NCBI GenBank assembly: GCA_041686195.1 | Contig: JAWLEI010000005.1 | Coordinates: forward strand, 4,753 to 68,752 | Origin: Desulfovermiculus sp041686195 | GTDB lineage: Bacteria > Desulfobacterota > Desulfovibrionia > Desulfovibrionales > Desulfothermaceae | Direction: 5' to 3' | Length of the DNA stretch: 64,000 bases | Shown here: positions 15,707-23,929 of the stretch, piece after piece | How positions within the stretch are numbered: the stretch's first letter is position 1 | How the letters are laid out: each line of letters starts with the position of its first letter | Made by a program: the position numbers and the translations under genes | Notes under the pieces: generated by a model | Database searches by the model: none | What the model was told of the DNA's origin: nothing | The model's input: the letters and a program-made list of their open reading frames with translations, nothing else

Positions 15707-18223
15707 CTACCTCCCGCAGCACTTCTTATATTTCCGGCCGCTGCCGCACGGGCAGGGGTCATTTCTGCCCACCTTGGGCTTATCCCTCTTGAAAGGTTCC
15801 GGATTGGTGCTGGCCGCGGTTTCATCAGCACCGGAGAACTGCAGATCGCTCGGTTGTTCCTGATGCTGCAGCTCTTCCTTGGGCTCCTCCTGCAGTCTGA
15901 CCCGGCACAGGGCCTTCAAGGTGTTTTCCTTGATCAAATACAAAAGCTCCTGAAAGAGCTCAAAACCCTCTTTCTTGTATTCCTGCTTGGGGTTTTTCTG
16001 CCCATATCCGCGCAGGCCGATGCCTTCCTTGAGATAATCCATATTCAGCAGATGCTCTTTCCAGAAGCGATCCAGATTTTCCAACAGGAAGTAGCGCAGA
16101 ATCTCCTGGTAATGTTCCCCGGCATTGGCCTTCAGGGCGGCCAGAATCTCCTCCACCTTGCCCCGGGCTTCTTCCACTGAAGGCAGATGAGCCTGGACAG
16201 GCATGACCCTTTGCAAGGCAAAGACTTCATCCAGGCGGGAGCGTATCTCTGCGGCGGTTTCCTCCTCCAGGCCTTCCTTGCCAGCCCCCTGGGCCGGGGA
16301 CATGATATCCTCGAGCAAGTCGTCCACAAAGCCCATGATCATGGGCTCCAGATCCTCCATGGTCATGATTTCCCTGCGGCGGGTATAAATGACCTCCCGC
16401 TGCTGGTTCATGACATCGTCGTATTCCAGGAGTTGTTTGCGGATGTTGAAGTTATGTTCTTCCACCCGATGCTGAGCGTTTTCAATGGCCCGGGAGATCA
16501 AGGTGTTTTCTATGGCTTGTCCTTCTTCAACCCCTACTTTATTCATCAATCCTGATATCCGGTCCGACCCGAACAGGCGCAGGAGATCATCGTCCAGGGC
16601 CAGATAAAAGCGGGAGCTTCCAGGATCGCCCTGGCGCCCGGACCGGCCGCGCAACTGATTGTCGATGCGCCGGCTCTCATGCCGTTCTGTACCCAGGATG
16701 TGCAGCCCTCCCAGTTCGCGCACCCCCTGACCCAGGACAATATCCGTCCCCCGGCCGGCCATGTTGGTGGCAATGGTCACCCGGCCCTTCTCGCCGGCCT
16801 GGGCAATAATTTCCGCCTCTTTTTCGTGATGCTTGGCATTGAGCACATCGTGGGGGATGCGCAGCTTGTTCAGGCTCTCAGCTATGTACTCCGACTTGTC
16901 AATGGAGGTGGTTCCTACCAGCACCGGCTGGCCCTTGGTGTACAGCTCTTTGATTTCATCAACAATGGCAGCATACTTCTCATTTTGGGTCTGATAGATG
17001 ACATCCGGATGATCCTTGCGGATCATAGGCTTATGGGTCGGAATCACACTGACGTCCAGATTATAGATCTCCTTGAACTCCACCGCTTCGGTGTCGGCTG
17101 TTCCGGTCATGCCGGCAAGCTTGTCGTACATGCGGAAAAAGTTCTGAAAGGTGATGCTGGCCAAGGTCTGATTCTCGGCCTCCACTCTGACCCCTTCCTT
17201 GGCCTCCAGGGCCTGGTGCAGTCCGTCGCTGTATCTCCGGCCGGGCATGATCCGGCCGGTAAACTCATCCACAATAATAACCCGCCCATCCCGGACAATA
17301 TAGTCATCATCCCGCTTGAACAGTTCGTGGGCCTTTAAGGCCTGCAGGACATGGTGCTGATAGGTGATATTCTTGGGATCAAACAGATTATCGACCTTCA
17401 AGATTTCCTCGCACCGGACCACGCCTTCATCAGTCAGGGAGACGTTCTTGGCCTTTTCATCAACTGTATAATCCCGATCCCGTTTTAAACGGGGGATGAT
17501 GCCGTTCACATGCTTATACAAAGCAGTGGACCCGTCGGCCGGACCGGAGATGATCAGCGGCGTCCGGGCCTCGTCAATGAGCACGGAATCCACCTCGTCC
17601 ACAATGGCGTACGAGAGCTCCCGCTGGACCAGTTGATGCGGATAAAACTTCATGTGGTCCCGCAAATAGTCAAATCCAAACTCATTATTCGTGCCGTAGA
17701 CAATGTCCGAAGCATAGGCCTGTTTCCGCTGTTCATCGGACATGCCGTGCTCAATGGTCCCAACGCTCAAGCCGAGAAAGGAATAGATCTTACCCATCCA
17801 TTCCGCATCCCGCCGGGCCAGATAGTCATTGACAGTAATTAAATGCACTCCCTTGCCGGTCAAGGCATTGAGCACTATGGGCATGGTGGCCACCAGGGTC
17901 TTTCCCTCACCGGTCTTCATTTCCGCAATCTTGCCCTGATACAGAACCACACCTCCCAGGAGCTGGACATCGAAAGGACGCATATCCACTGTGCGTTTGG
18001 CCGCTTCCCGGACCAGAGCGAAAACCTCGGGCAGGACATCGTCCAGACTGCGGCCCTGCTCCACTTCCTGCCGGTGTGCGGCGATCCGGGCCGGAAAATC
18101 ACTGTCTTTGAGGTTCTGTATATCAGGCTCCAAACTATTGATGCGCTCCACGAGTGGAGAAATGGATTTGAGAAAACGTTCGTTTTTGGAGCCAAAAAGT
18201 CTTTTGGCTATAAATCCAAACAT
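15707..18223 (-). CDS. secA: preprotein translocase ATPase SecA
   Basis: Motor of the Sec pathway; pushes unfolded preproteins through SecYEG. The 838-residue protein has MKTGEGKTLVA (Walker A), DEVDSVLIDEARTPLI (Walker B and preprotein-binding entry) and ATNMAGRGTDIVLG (helicase motif). The zinc-binding tail CPCGSGRKYKKCCG, which contacts SecB and lipid, is also present. It starts MFGFIAKRLFGSKNER, typical of the family. It lies 65 bases after smpB in the long minus-strand block and is followed by repeat R4 and argJ. Confidence 0.98.
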   Translation of the reverse strand: MFGFIAKRLFGSKNERFLKSISPLVERINSLEPDIQNLKDSDFPARIAAHRQEVEQGRSLDDVLPEVFALVREAAKRTVDMRPFDVQLLGGVVLYQGKIAEMKTGEGKTLVATMPIVLNALTGKGVHLITVNDYLARRDAEWMGKIYSFLGLSVGTIEHGMSDEQRKQAYASDIVYGTNNEFGFDYLRDHMKFYPHQLVQRELSYAIVDEVDSVLIDEARTPLIISGPADGSTALYKHVNGIIPRLKRDRDYTVDEKAKNVSLTDEGVVRCEEILKVDNLFDPKNITYQHHVLQALKAHELFKRDDDYIVRDGRVIIVDEFTGRIMPGRRYSDGLHQALEAKEGVRVEAENQTLASITFQNFFRMYDKLAGMTGTADTEAVEFKEIYNLDVSVIPTHKPMIRKDHPDVIYQTQNEKYAAIVDEIKELYTKGQPVLVGTTSIDKSEYIAESLNKLRIPHDVLNAKHHEKEAEIIAQAGEKGRVTIATNMAGRGTDIVLGQGVRELGGLHILGTERHESRRIDNQLRGRSGRQGDPGSSRFYLALDDDLLRLFGSDRISGLMNKVGVEEGQAIENTLISRAIENAQHRVEEHNFNIRKQLLEYDDVMNQQREVIYTRRREIMTMEDLEPMIMGFVDDLLEDIMSPAQGAGKEGLEEETAAEIRSRLDEVFALQRVMPVQAHLPSVEEARGKVEEILAALKANAGEHYQEILRYFLLENLDRFWKEHLLNMDYLKEGIGLRGYGQKNPKQEYKKEGFELFQELLYLIKENTLKALCRVRLQEEPKEELQHQEQPSDLQFSGADETAASTNPEPFKRDKPKVGRNDPCPCGSGRKYKKCCGR

Positions 18224-18288
18224 GGACTCTCCTTGCTGCCGTCCTCAGGCGGCTGTATATTTTCAAGCTCCGCGGTTTTGGCCCAATA

Positions 18289-18783
18289 TTAGAGTTTTTT
18301 CTTGGCTTGAGCCATCTCCCGGGCGATATCCCGCTTCACGGCCCTTTGTTTCAGCTCTTCCCGCTGATCGTATATTTTCTTTCCCCGGGCCAAAGCGATT
18401 TCTATTTTGACTAAGGATTTTTTTAAATACATGGCTATGGGGATCACGGTCAGCCCTTTTTGCTCCACTTTGCCCCGCAAAAGATCGATCTCCCGCTTGT
18501 GCAACAGGAGTTTTCGGTCTCTGTCCGGATCATGTCCGGCATACCCGGCATTTTCATAGACCGCGATGTGCATCCCAGTCAAAAAGGCCTCACCGCGGGC
18601 AAAAGTCACATAGCTGTCCTTAAAGCTCACCCGTCCGGCCCGAATGGATTTCATCTCCGATCCAGTGAGCACAATCCCGGCCTCATAGCGGTCAAAGAGG
18701 TCATATAACCGGCGGGCGTTTTTGTTCCGGGCCACGATCTTCAGGCCCGATTCCCTTTTGCCCTTTGAGTTCTTGGCTGCCAT
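18289..18783 (-). CDS. smpB: SsrA-binding protein
   Basis: Binds tmRNA and brings it to stalled ribosomes for trans-translation. The 164-residue protein has NKNARRLYDLFDRYEAGIVL, the LTGSEMKSIRAGRVSFKDSY signature and the basic tail KRDIAREMAQAKKKL that enters the decoding centre. ATG 18783 is chosen by homology; it lies four bases after the ptsI stop, so the two are likely translated together. No ssrA gene was seen in this window. Confidence 0.96.
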   Translation of the reverse strand: MAAKNSKGKRESGLKIVARNKNARRLYDLFDRYEAGIVLTGSEMKSIRAGRVSFKDSYVTFARGEAFLTGMHIAVYENAGYAGHDPDRDRKLLLHKREIDLLRGKVEQKGLTVIPIAMYLKKSLVKIEIALARGKKIYDQREELKQRAVKRDIAREMAQAKKKL

Positions 18784-18787
18784 GAAA

Positions 18788-20566
18788 TCACTCTTCTTCC
18801 TGTTCCAAGATAGAGGAATAAAACTGAAGCTCATCCGGAAAGCGCTTGAAGATGCTTTCCCGGACCAGCCTGTTGCTCGCTGAGACTGAGTCCAGGCGCA
18901 AAATCCGGGTCAGCAGATCGGAGCATTCCTCCATGGTCAGCTTGCGCAAGATTCGCTTGATCCAGGGAATGGATTGAGGATTCAGGCTTAAGCTGTCCAC
19001 ATGCATGCCGATGAGAATAGGCAGGCAGTAAGGATCAGAGGCCATTTCCCCGCACATGCTGACCTCGATGCCGGCCTTGTGCCCGGCATCGACCACTTGC
19101 TTGATGCTTCGAAGCAAGGCCGGATGCAAAGGCTGATACAAGTGGGAGACATACTTATTGGTCCGATCAATGCCCAGTGAATACTGGATAAGATCATTGG
19201 TCCCGATACTGAAAAAATCCACATGCTGGGCCAGGATGTCGGCAATCATGACCGCGGAGGGTAATTCAACCATGATGCCCACCGGCATGTCCGGCTCAAA
19301 GAACAGCCCTTCCCTGCTCAGCTCCTCCTTGGCCTGGTCCAGAACGGCCATAACCTCCCGAAGTTCGCCCAAGCCGGAAATCATGGGAAACATCAAGGCC
19401 ATGTTTCCGGTCTGATTGGCCCGCAAAATGGCCCGGAGCTGGGTCTTAAAGATGTCTTGATGCCGAAGGCAAAAGCGGACAGCACGAAGCCCCAGAACAG
19501 GATTGGCCTCATCTAAGTGTTCAAATCCATGTCCCAGCTTATCGCCTCCCGCATCCAGGGTCCGAATAACCACTCGGCGCGGGTGGAGGATGGATGCTAA
19601 GTCCCTGTATTCTTCCACAAGCTCCTGCTCGCTTGGCAGTTCAGTGCGGTACAGGTAGCTGTACTCAGTGCGGTACAGCCCCACTCCCTCCCCGGCATAA
19701 TCCAGGACCTTGCTCACTTCCTCAAAGAGTTCGATATTGGCATGCAGCTGAACCCGAAAACCGTCTCGGGTCTCGGCCGGAAGATCCCGTTTGCTTATGA
19801 CTTCTTTTTGATAGGCTTCAAAACTGTACTTGAGATCTGTATAATAGGTGAGCTCCTTCTCATCCGGATCAATGACTATCTGGCCTCGGAATCCATCCAC
19901 GATAATGAACTGGTTGTCGGTCACCGAGGTTCCCAAATCCTCAACTCCGACCACAGCCGGGATTTCCAGAGTTCGGGCCAGAATGGCCACATGAGACGTC
20001 CTGCCTCCCTGGGCCGTGGCAAAGGCCATTATCTTGCTCACATCCAGTTCCACGGTATCCGCAGGGGAAAGATCATGGGCAATGAGTATGACCCTGGAGG
20101 TGATGGGCTTGATGCTGTCGCTGTTGCCCAGGAGCTGGTTCATGACCCGCTGGGTCAACAGCCGCAGCTCCTGGACCCGAGCCCGGAAGTATTCATCCTC
20201 AATCCCGTGAAAGGATTTTTCTATATCCGCAACCCCTTTTTCCAGGGCCCACTCTGCATTGAGATGCATGTCCAGTATATAGTGTTCAGTAGCCCGGCGC
20301 AGCTTGGGGTCCTTAAGGACCATGATGTGGGTGTCCAGGATGGCGGCGTGATCACTTTGTTCCTGCGGGATCTGTTTTCGAATCTGCCTTAAGCTCTCCA
20401 GGGCCTGGTCAAAGGCCTGAGCCAGCCTGGCCATTTCCGCTTCCACCAGGTCCTGGGAAATGCTCTGCATCGGGGCCAGACAATAATGCCCTTGACTTAA
20501 AAGATAGGCCCGTCCAATGGAAATGCCCACAGAAACGGGTACGCCATGCAGGATCTTTGTCGCCAT
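18788..20566 (-). CDS. ptsI: phosphoenolpyruvate-protein phosphotransferase (Enzyme I)
   Basis: First enzyme of the phosphotransferase system; moves phosphate from PEP to a histidine and then to HPr. The 592-residue protein contains the active-site histidine in QGGRTSHVAILAR, the PEP-binding GTNDLIQY segment and the catalytic cysteine in VSMCGEMASDP. ATG 20566 follows GGGGAAAG. It lies two bases after ptsH and four bases before smpB. Together with HPr and an EIID gene it forms a PTS group within the SRP/ribosome block; no EIIA, EIIB or EIIC gene is in this window. Confidence 0.96.
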   Translation of the reverse strand: MATKILHGVPVSVGISIGRAYLLSQGHYCLAPMQSISQDLVEAEMARLAQAFDQALESLRQIRKQIPQEQSDHAAILDTHIMVLKDPKLRRATEHYILDMHLNAEWALEKGVADIEKSFHGIEDEYFRARVQELRLLTQRVMNQLLGNSDSIKPITSRVILIAHDLSPADTVELDVSKIMAFATAQGGRTSHVAILARTLEIPAVVGVEDLGTSVTDNQFIIVDGFRGQIVIDPDEKELTYYTDLKYSFEAYQKEVISKRDLPAETRDGFRVQLHANIELFEEVSKVLDYAGEGVGLYRTEYSYLYRTELPSEQELVEEYRDLASILHPRRVVIRTLDAGGDKLGHGFEHLDEANPVLGLRAVRFCLRHQDIFKTQLRAILRANQTGNMALMFPMISGLGELREVMAVLDQAKEELSREGLFFEPDMPVGIMVELPSAVMIADILAQHVDFFSIGTNDLIQYSLGIDRTNKYVSHLYQPLHPALLRSIKQVVDAGHKAGIEVSMCGEMASDPYCLPILIGMHVDSLSLNPQSIPWIKRILRKLTMEECSDLLTRILRLDSVSASNRLVRESIFKRFPDELQFYSSILEQEEE

Positions 20567-20568
20567 GT

Positions 20569-20850
20569 TCAACTTTCCCCAAAGCCATCCTGGAAGAAAC
20601 GTTCCAGATGGCCTACAGCTTTTTCCGCATCCTGCCCCTGGGCCTGCAAGGTGATACTTTTTCCCCGGGCTGCAGCTAAGCTGAGGATGTCCAAGACACT
20701 CTTGGCATCGGCCTCCATCTCCCCAACGATGAGCTTGATCTGGGCCGAATACTTGGCCGCTTCCTGGGCAATCTGGGCTGCCGGTCGGGCATGCAGCCCC
20801 AACTCATTGCGAATAAAGACTTGCTTGGTGACTGAGTCGGTCATACACAT
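20569..20850 (-). CDS. ptsH: phosphocarrier protein HPr
   Basis: Accepts phosphate from Enzyme I on a histidine and passes it to EIIA. The active-site motif is LGLHARPAAQ. The regulatory serine region is KSVLDILSLAAARG, so HPr kinase control is possible, although no kinase gene is seen here. The 93-residue length is normal. The start is uncertain by two codons (ATG 20850 or ATG 20844), and no strong ribosome site is visible. The stop is two bases from the ptsI start. Confidence 0.94.
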   Translation of the reverse strand: MCMTDSVTKQVFIRNELGLHARPAAQIAQEAAKYSAQIKLIVGEMEADAKSVLDILSLAAARGKSITLQAQGQDAEKAVGHLERFFQDGFGES

Positions 20851-20888
20851 TTTCTAAGCCTAACATACAGATCTGAGTTAAGCAAAAT

Positions 20889-21629
20889 TCAATCCACGAG
20901 TTTCAGGCTCTCCCATACTCCCCAGCCGAGAAGACAGGCGGTCACAACCACTTCTCGGGGCACCATGCCTCGATAAATGAGCCAGCCAGCTCCTCCCAGG
21001 GCGCAGGTAACGCCCGCAAACCATATCGGGTGCAAGGGAAAGGGATAGATAAGGGCCCATAGAACCAGGACGCACACAGCATTGGCCACTTTGATCCAAT
21101 AGCCCCAATACATGAGGTTCATTTGCCGCAGGCGCTGAAAAAAAGCCAATCCCTGGCTAAAGCCCAGCCAGAAGGTGACCCCCTTAAAGACCTGCAGCCC
21201 GAGAAAAAACAGCACAAGCCAGAGAGTGGCCAGGCCATACCACCCGCTGACCAAGAGAAGAGTCATGCACAAGGACCAAAACACCAGAAGCGAACCGCCA
21301 AACACAGAATCACCCAGGGCGGACAAGGTATACATGGCTGTACTTTGAAAGGAGTTCTGGGCTGTAGAGGGGATCATGCCCTGGGCGATGTTTCTTTCCA
21401 GAAACAGAAATGCCCCCACCAGTAAAGGCGTAAAATAGGGATGGGTATTAAATAAGCCTACATACCGGGCCCTGGCAGCCTGGAGAGAGGAGTTGGAGGT
21501 ATGTATTGCCCGAAGCCCCGGATCCATAGCAAAAGCCAGGCCGATATTTTGCAGGCCCCGAGTGTTGAAGTTGGCACCTACCAGGTAGGTCCGACAAAAA
21601 CACCTGAACAAATCCCGGTAGTTAAGCAT
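20889..21629 (-). CDS. mannose-family PTS membrane component EIID
   Basis: 246-residue membrane protein of the mannose/fructose/sorbose PTS family, component IID, with several hydrophobic segments in the C-terminal half. The family pattern is visible in LQNIGLAFAMDP near the start, RYVGLFNTHPY, and SALGDSVFGGSLLVFW. It normally works with EIIC as the sugar channel and EIIAB as phosphate carrier, but those genes are absent from the window. Its ATG overlaps the rsmI stop in TGATG, so translation is coupled. It may serve a regulatory or incomplete PTS, which is an inference. Confidence 0.87.
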   Translation of the reverse strand: MLNYRDLFRCFCRTYLVGANFNTRGLQNIGLAFAMDPGLRAIHTSNSSLQAARARYVGLFNTHPYFTPLLVGAFLFLERNIAQGMIPSTAQNSFQSTAMYTLSALGDSVFGGSLLVFWSLCMTLLLVSGWYGLATLWLVLFFLGLQVFKGVTFWLGFSQGLAFFQRLRQMNLMYWGYWIKVANAVCVLVLWALIYPFPLHPIWFAGVTCALGGAGWLIYRGMVPREVVVTACLLGWGVWESLKLVD

Positions 21630-22504
21630 CAAAAATCCCCCTGCTCATCTCTGTTCTGGCGGATCTCGCGCAGAAAAACGTCGTACAGGGCTTTTTTCCC
21701 CCATCCGGTAACGTGCGGAGCTGTACGATTGACTACTGTCCTGGCTCCATCATTCGGCCCGGACTTTTTGCGCATTATCCGGACCACCTCTTCTTCTGCC
21801 GTAGCCTGAACTTCTTTATCCTTGGGAGCGAGCAGAACAGTGACTTCCCCTAAGAGATCCGCAGGAAATTCCTGATCTGATCCCAGGGTGAAAAAAATGA
21901 ATTCTTCGTGTTTCTTGGTCAGCTCCCTGGCCATACACGCCTGACGCTGCCCCAGGACTGCACAGGCATCTTGCAGGGAACTTTCCAGCCTGCTGACCCG
22001 CTCAAAAAAAGCCAGAGTGACCTGAACAGGGGCGAACTGGGCAAACAGACGCTTCTTCTCCCCGGACTTGCGGGGAAGAAAACCCAAAAAGGCGAATGGA
22101 TAAGGGGGCAATCCACTGGCCATAAGTGCGGCCACCGGAGCGCTCGGTCCTGGCACCGGGGAGACACGAAAGCCAAAGTGCCAGCAGGTCCGGACCAGGA
22201 TGTACCCCGGGTCCGACATCAGTGGCGTTCCTGCGCTGCTGACCAGGGCTACCTGCCGCCCTTGTTTGAGCAGATCCAAAACCTGCTTGACCCGGGCTGC
22301 TTCATTGTGCTCAAAAAAACTGAGCAACCGGGGACCGGTGATGCCGCATGATTGTAAAAGCCGGCCGGTCTTGCGCGTATCCTCAGCCAGGATCACATCG
22401 ACCACAGACAGTATGTCCCTGGCCCGTTCGGAGAGGTCACCAAGGTTGCCAATGGGTGTGGCCACGACCCACAGGGTGGGAGACTGAGAAGGCATTGGGC
22501 ACAT
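21629..22504 (-). CDS. rsmI: 16S rRNA (cytidine(1402)-2'-O)-methyltransferase
   Basis: Methylates the ribose of C1402 in the decoding centre. The protein has the RsmI signature LWVVATPIGNLGDLSERA near the start, AEDTRKTGRLL, SSAGTPLMSDPGY and VPGPSAPVAALMASGLP. The start is probably ATG 22504, preceded by AGG, or the ATG at 22495. The 5' end overlaps the yraN gene by 68 bases and the stop overlaps the EIID start, so this part of the operon is tightly packed. Confidence 0.95.
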   Translation of the reverse strand: MCPMPSQSPTLWVVATPIGNLGDLSERARDILSVVDVILAEDTRKTGRLLQSCGITGPRLLSFFEHNEAARVKQVLDLLKQGRQVALVSSAGTPLMSDPGYILVRTCWHFGFRVSPVPGPSAPVAALMASGLPPYPFAFLGFLPRKSGEKKRLFAQFAPVQVTLAFFERVSRLESSLQDACAVLGQRQACMARELTKKHEEFIFFTLGSDQEFPADLLGEVTVLLAPKDKEVQATAEEEVVRIMRKKSGPNDGARTVVNRTAPHVTGWGKKALYDVFLREIRQNRDEQGDF

Positions 22505-22841
22505 GATCGACCTGACAATGGTGGGTTTGGAAAAAGACGGAAACCAGGTCAAAGCGGGATTGGAGGTGCCACATCTTGTGTTGGCTCAAAAACAGACTTG
22601 CCGACTTGATCAGCTTGGACTGTTTGCGATGGGTCAGGGCCTCGGCCGGAGTTTCAAGCGTACATGTATTTCTGGTTTTGACTTCCACAAAGACCACGAT
22701 TTGCTGACTGCGACAGACAAGATCCACTTCCCCGTACCGACATCTCCAATTCAGACTGAGCACTTCATAGCCCTGACCTACCAGAAAGGCCCGGGCCATT
22801 TCTTCTCCACACCGTCCATGCCTTAAATGCCTGGCAACCAT
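22437..22841 (-). CDS. yraN: YraN family (UPF0102) endonuclease-like protein
   Basis: 134-residue protein with a restriction-endonuclease-like fold. The conserved residues appear as GEEMARAFLVGQGYEVL, RCRYGEVDLVCR and the FVEVKTR catalytic motif. Members are commonly annotated as putative Holliday-junction-resolvase-like nucleases, without a settled role. The C-terminus past residue 115 is encoded in the overlap with rsmI. It starts inside the end of rnhB (19-base overlap). Confidence 0.88.
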   Translation of the reverse strand: MVARHLRHGRCGEEMARAFLVGQGYEVLSLNWRCRYGEVDLVCRSQQIVVFVEVKTRNTCTLETPAEALTHRKQSKLIKSASLFLSQHKMWHLQSRFDLVSVFFQTHHCQVDHVPNAFSVSHPVGRGHTHWQPW

Positions 22842-23431
22842 TGCTGCCTTTCCTGAAAGAGTTGCCGTACCGGCCCAAAGGACCGCCGGTGCATGGGGCA
22901 GGGGCCAAGGATCTGAAGCTGCCGCAGATGGTCTTTGGTCCCGTAGCCTTTATGGCCCTTTAAGCCGTACCCGGGATATCGCCGGTCCAGGTGCTGCATA
23001 AGCCGGTCCCGAAAGACCTTGGCCAGTATAGAGGCAGCGGATATTGCCGGCACCTGGTCGTCCCCCCCTGGTATGCACTGGCAGGGAATGGACAGGGACG
23101 GTGGCTGATTGCCGTCTACCAGGACGAGCTTCGGCTGCAGCCTCAGCTTGTCCACCGCCCGGCACATAGCCAGCAACGTGGCCTGCAGAATGTTTATGCG
23201 ATCGATTTCCGCAGGCCAGGCCAGCCCCAGGGACCAGGACAGAGCCACGTCCTTGATTTTCTTCTCCAGCTGCTGGCGAACGGCAGCAGAAAGCTTTTTG
23301 GAGTCCTTGAACTGAGAATCAAAACCGGTTTCCCGGGGCAGGATGACCGCTGCCGCCACAACCGGACCAGCCAGGCACCCCCGCCCGGCTTCGTCCACTC
23401 CAGCTACAGGAGAAAAAATAAGGGGAGCCAC
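22823..23431 (-). CDS. rnhB: ribonuclease HII
   Basis: Cleaves RNA in RNA-DNA hybrids and removes misincorporated ribonucleotides. The 202-residue protein shows the active-site residues in VAGVDEAGRGCLAGPV, DSKKLS, LVDGNQPP and the late AASILAKVFRDRLM. The start is a GTG at 23431 without a strong ribosome site. It overlaps yraN by 19 bases and follows rplS. Confidence 0.95.
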   Translation of the reverse strand: MAPLIFSPVAGVDEAGRGCLAGPVVAAAVILPRETGFDSQFKDSKKLSAAVRQQLEKKIKDVALSWSLGLAWPAEIDRINILQATLLAMCRAVDKLRLQPKLVLVDGNQPPSLSIPCQCIPGGDDQVPAISAASILAKVFRDRLMQHLDRRYPGYGLKGHKGYGTKDHLRQLQILGPCPMHRRSFGPVRQLFQERQQWLPGI

Positions 23432-23482
23432 TGCTTCTGCCTGTGGAGACCCGAGCTTTTCCTGCTCAGCAAGCCGTATCCC

Positions 23483-23833
23483 CTAGCCACGGGTGTCTCT
23501 GGGCTTGATCCGGGCCGCCTTGCCCTTCAGGTTCCGCAGATAGTAGATCCGGCCCTGGCGGACCTTGCCCCGGCTGACGACCTCTATTTTTTCAATAGAC
23601 GGTGCATGTAAGGGAAATATGCGCTCCACGCCGATGCCCCCGGAGACCTTGCGCACGGTAAAAGTGGCATTGGTTGTCCCCTTGCGCACTCTGATCACCG
23701 TCCCTTTAAAGACCTGGATCCGCTCCTTTTCTCCCTCAATAATCCGAATATGCACATTGACCGTATCACCGGCCCGGAATTGGGGAATATCAATGCGCAT
23801 ATGTTCTTGCTCTATCTTCCGCAATGCATCCAT
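23483..23833 (-). CDS. rplS: 50S ribosomal protein L19
   Basis: Located at the subunit interface of the ribosome. The 116-residue protein has FRAGDTVNVHIRIIEGEKER, the central GVERIFPLHAPSIEKIEV and the C-terminal KVRQGRIYYLRNLKGKAARI block. ATG 23833 lies after GGAG. It is situated between trmD and rnhB, the usual order of this block. Confidence 0.97.
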   Translation of the reverse strand: MDALRKIEQEHMRIDIPQFRAGDTVNVHIRIIEGEKERIQVFKGTVIRVRKGTTNATFTVRKVSGGIGVERIFPLHAPSIEKIEVVSRGKVRQGRIYYLRNLKGKAARIKPRDTRG

Positions 23834-23929
23834 GGTGTCTCCTTCACTCACCTTTCGTCCATCCACTGTGACGCTCAAATGTTCAAAGTCGATATCTTGC
23901 TTCTTGTCCCCGAGACTTCTTCCTCTCCA

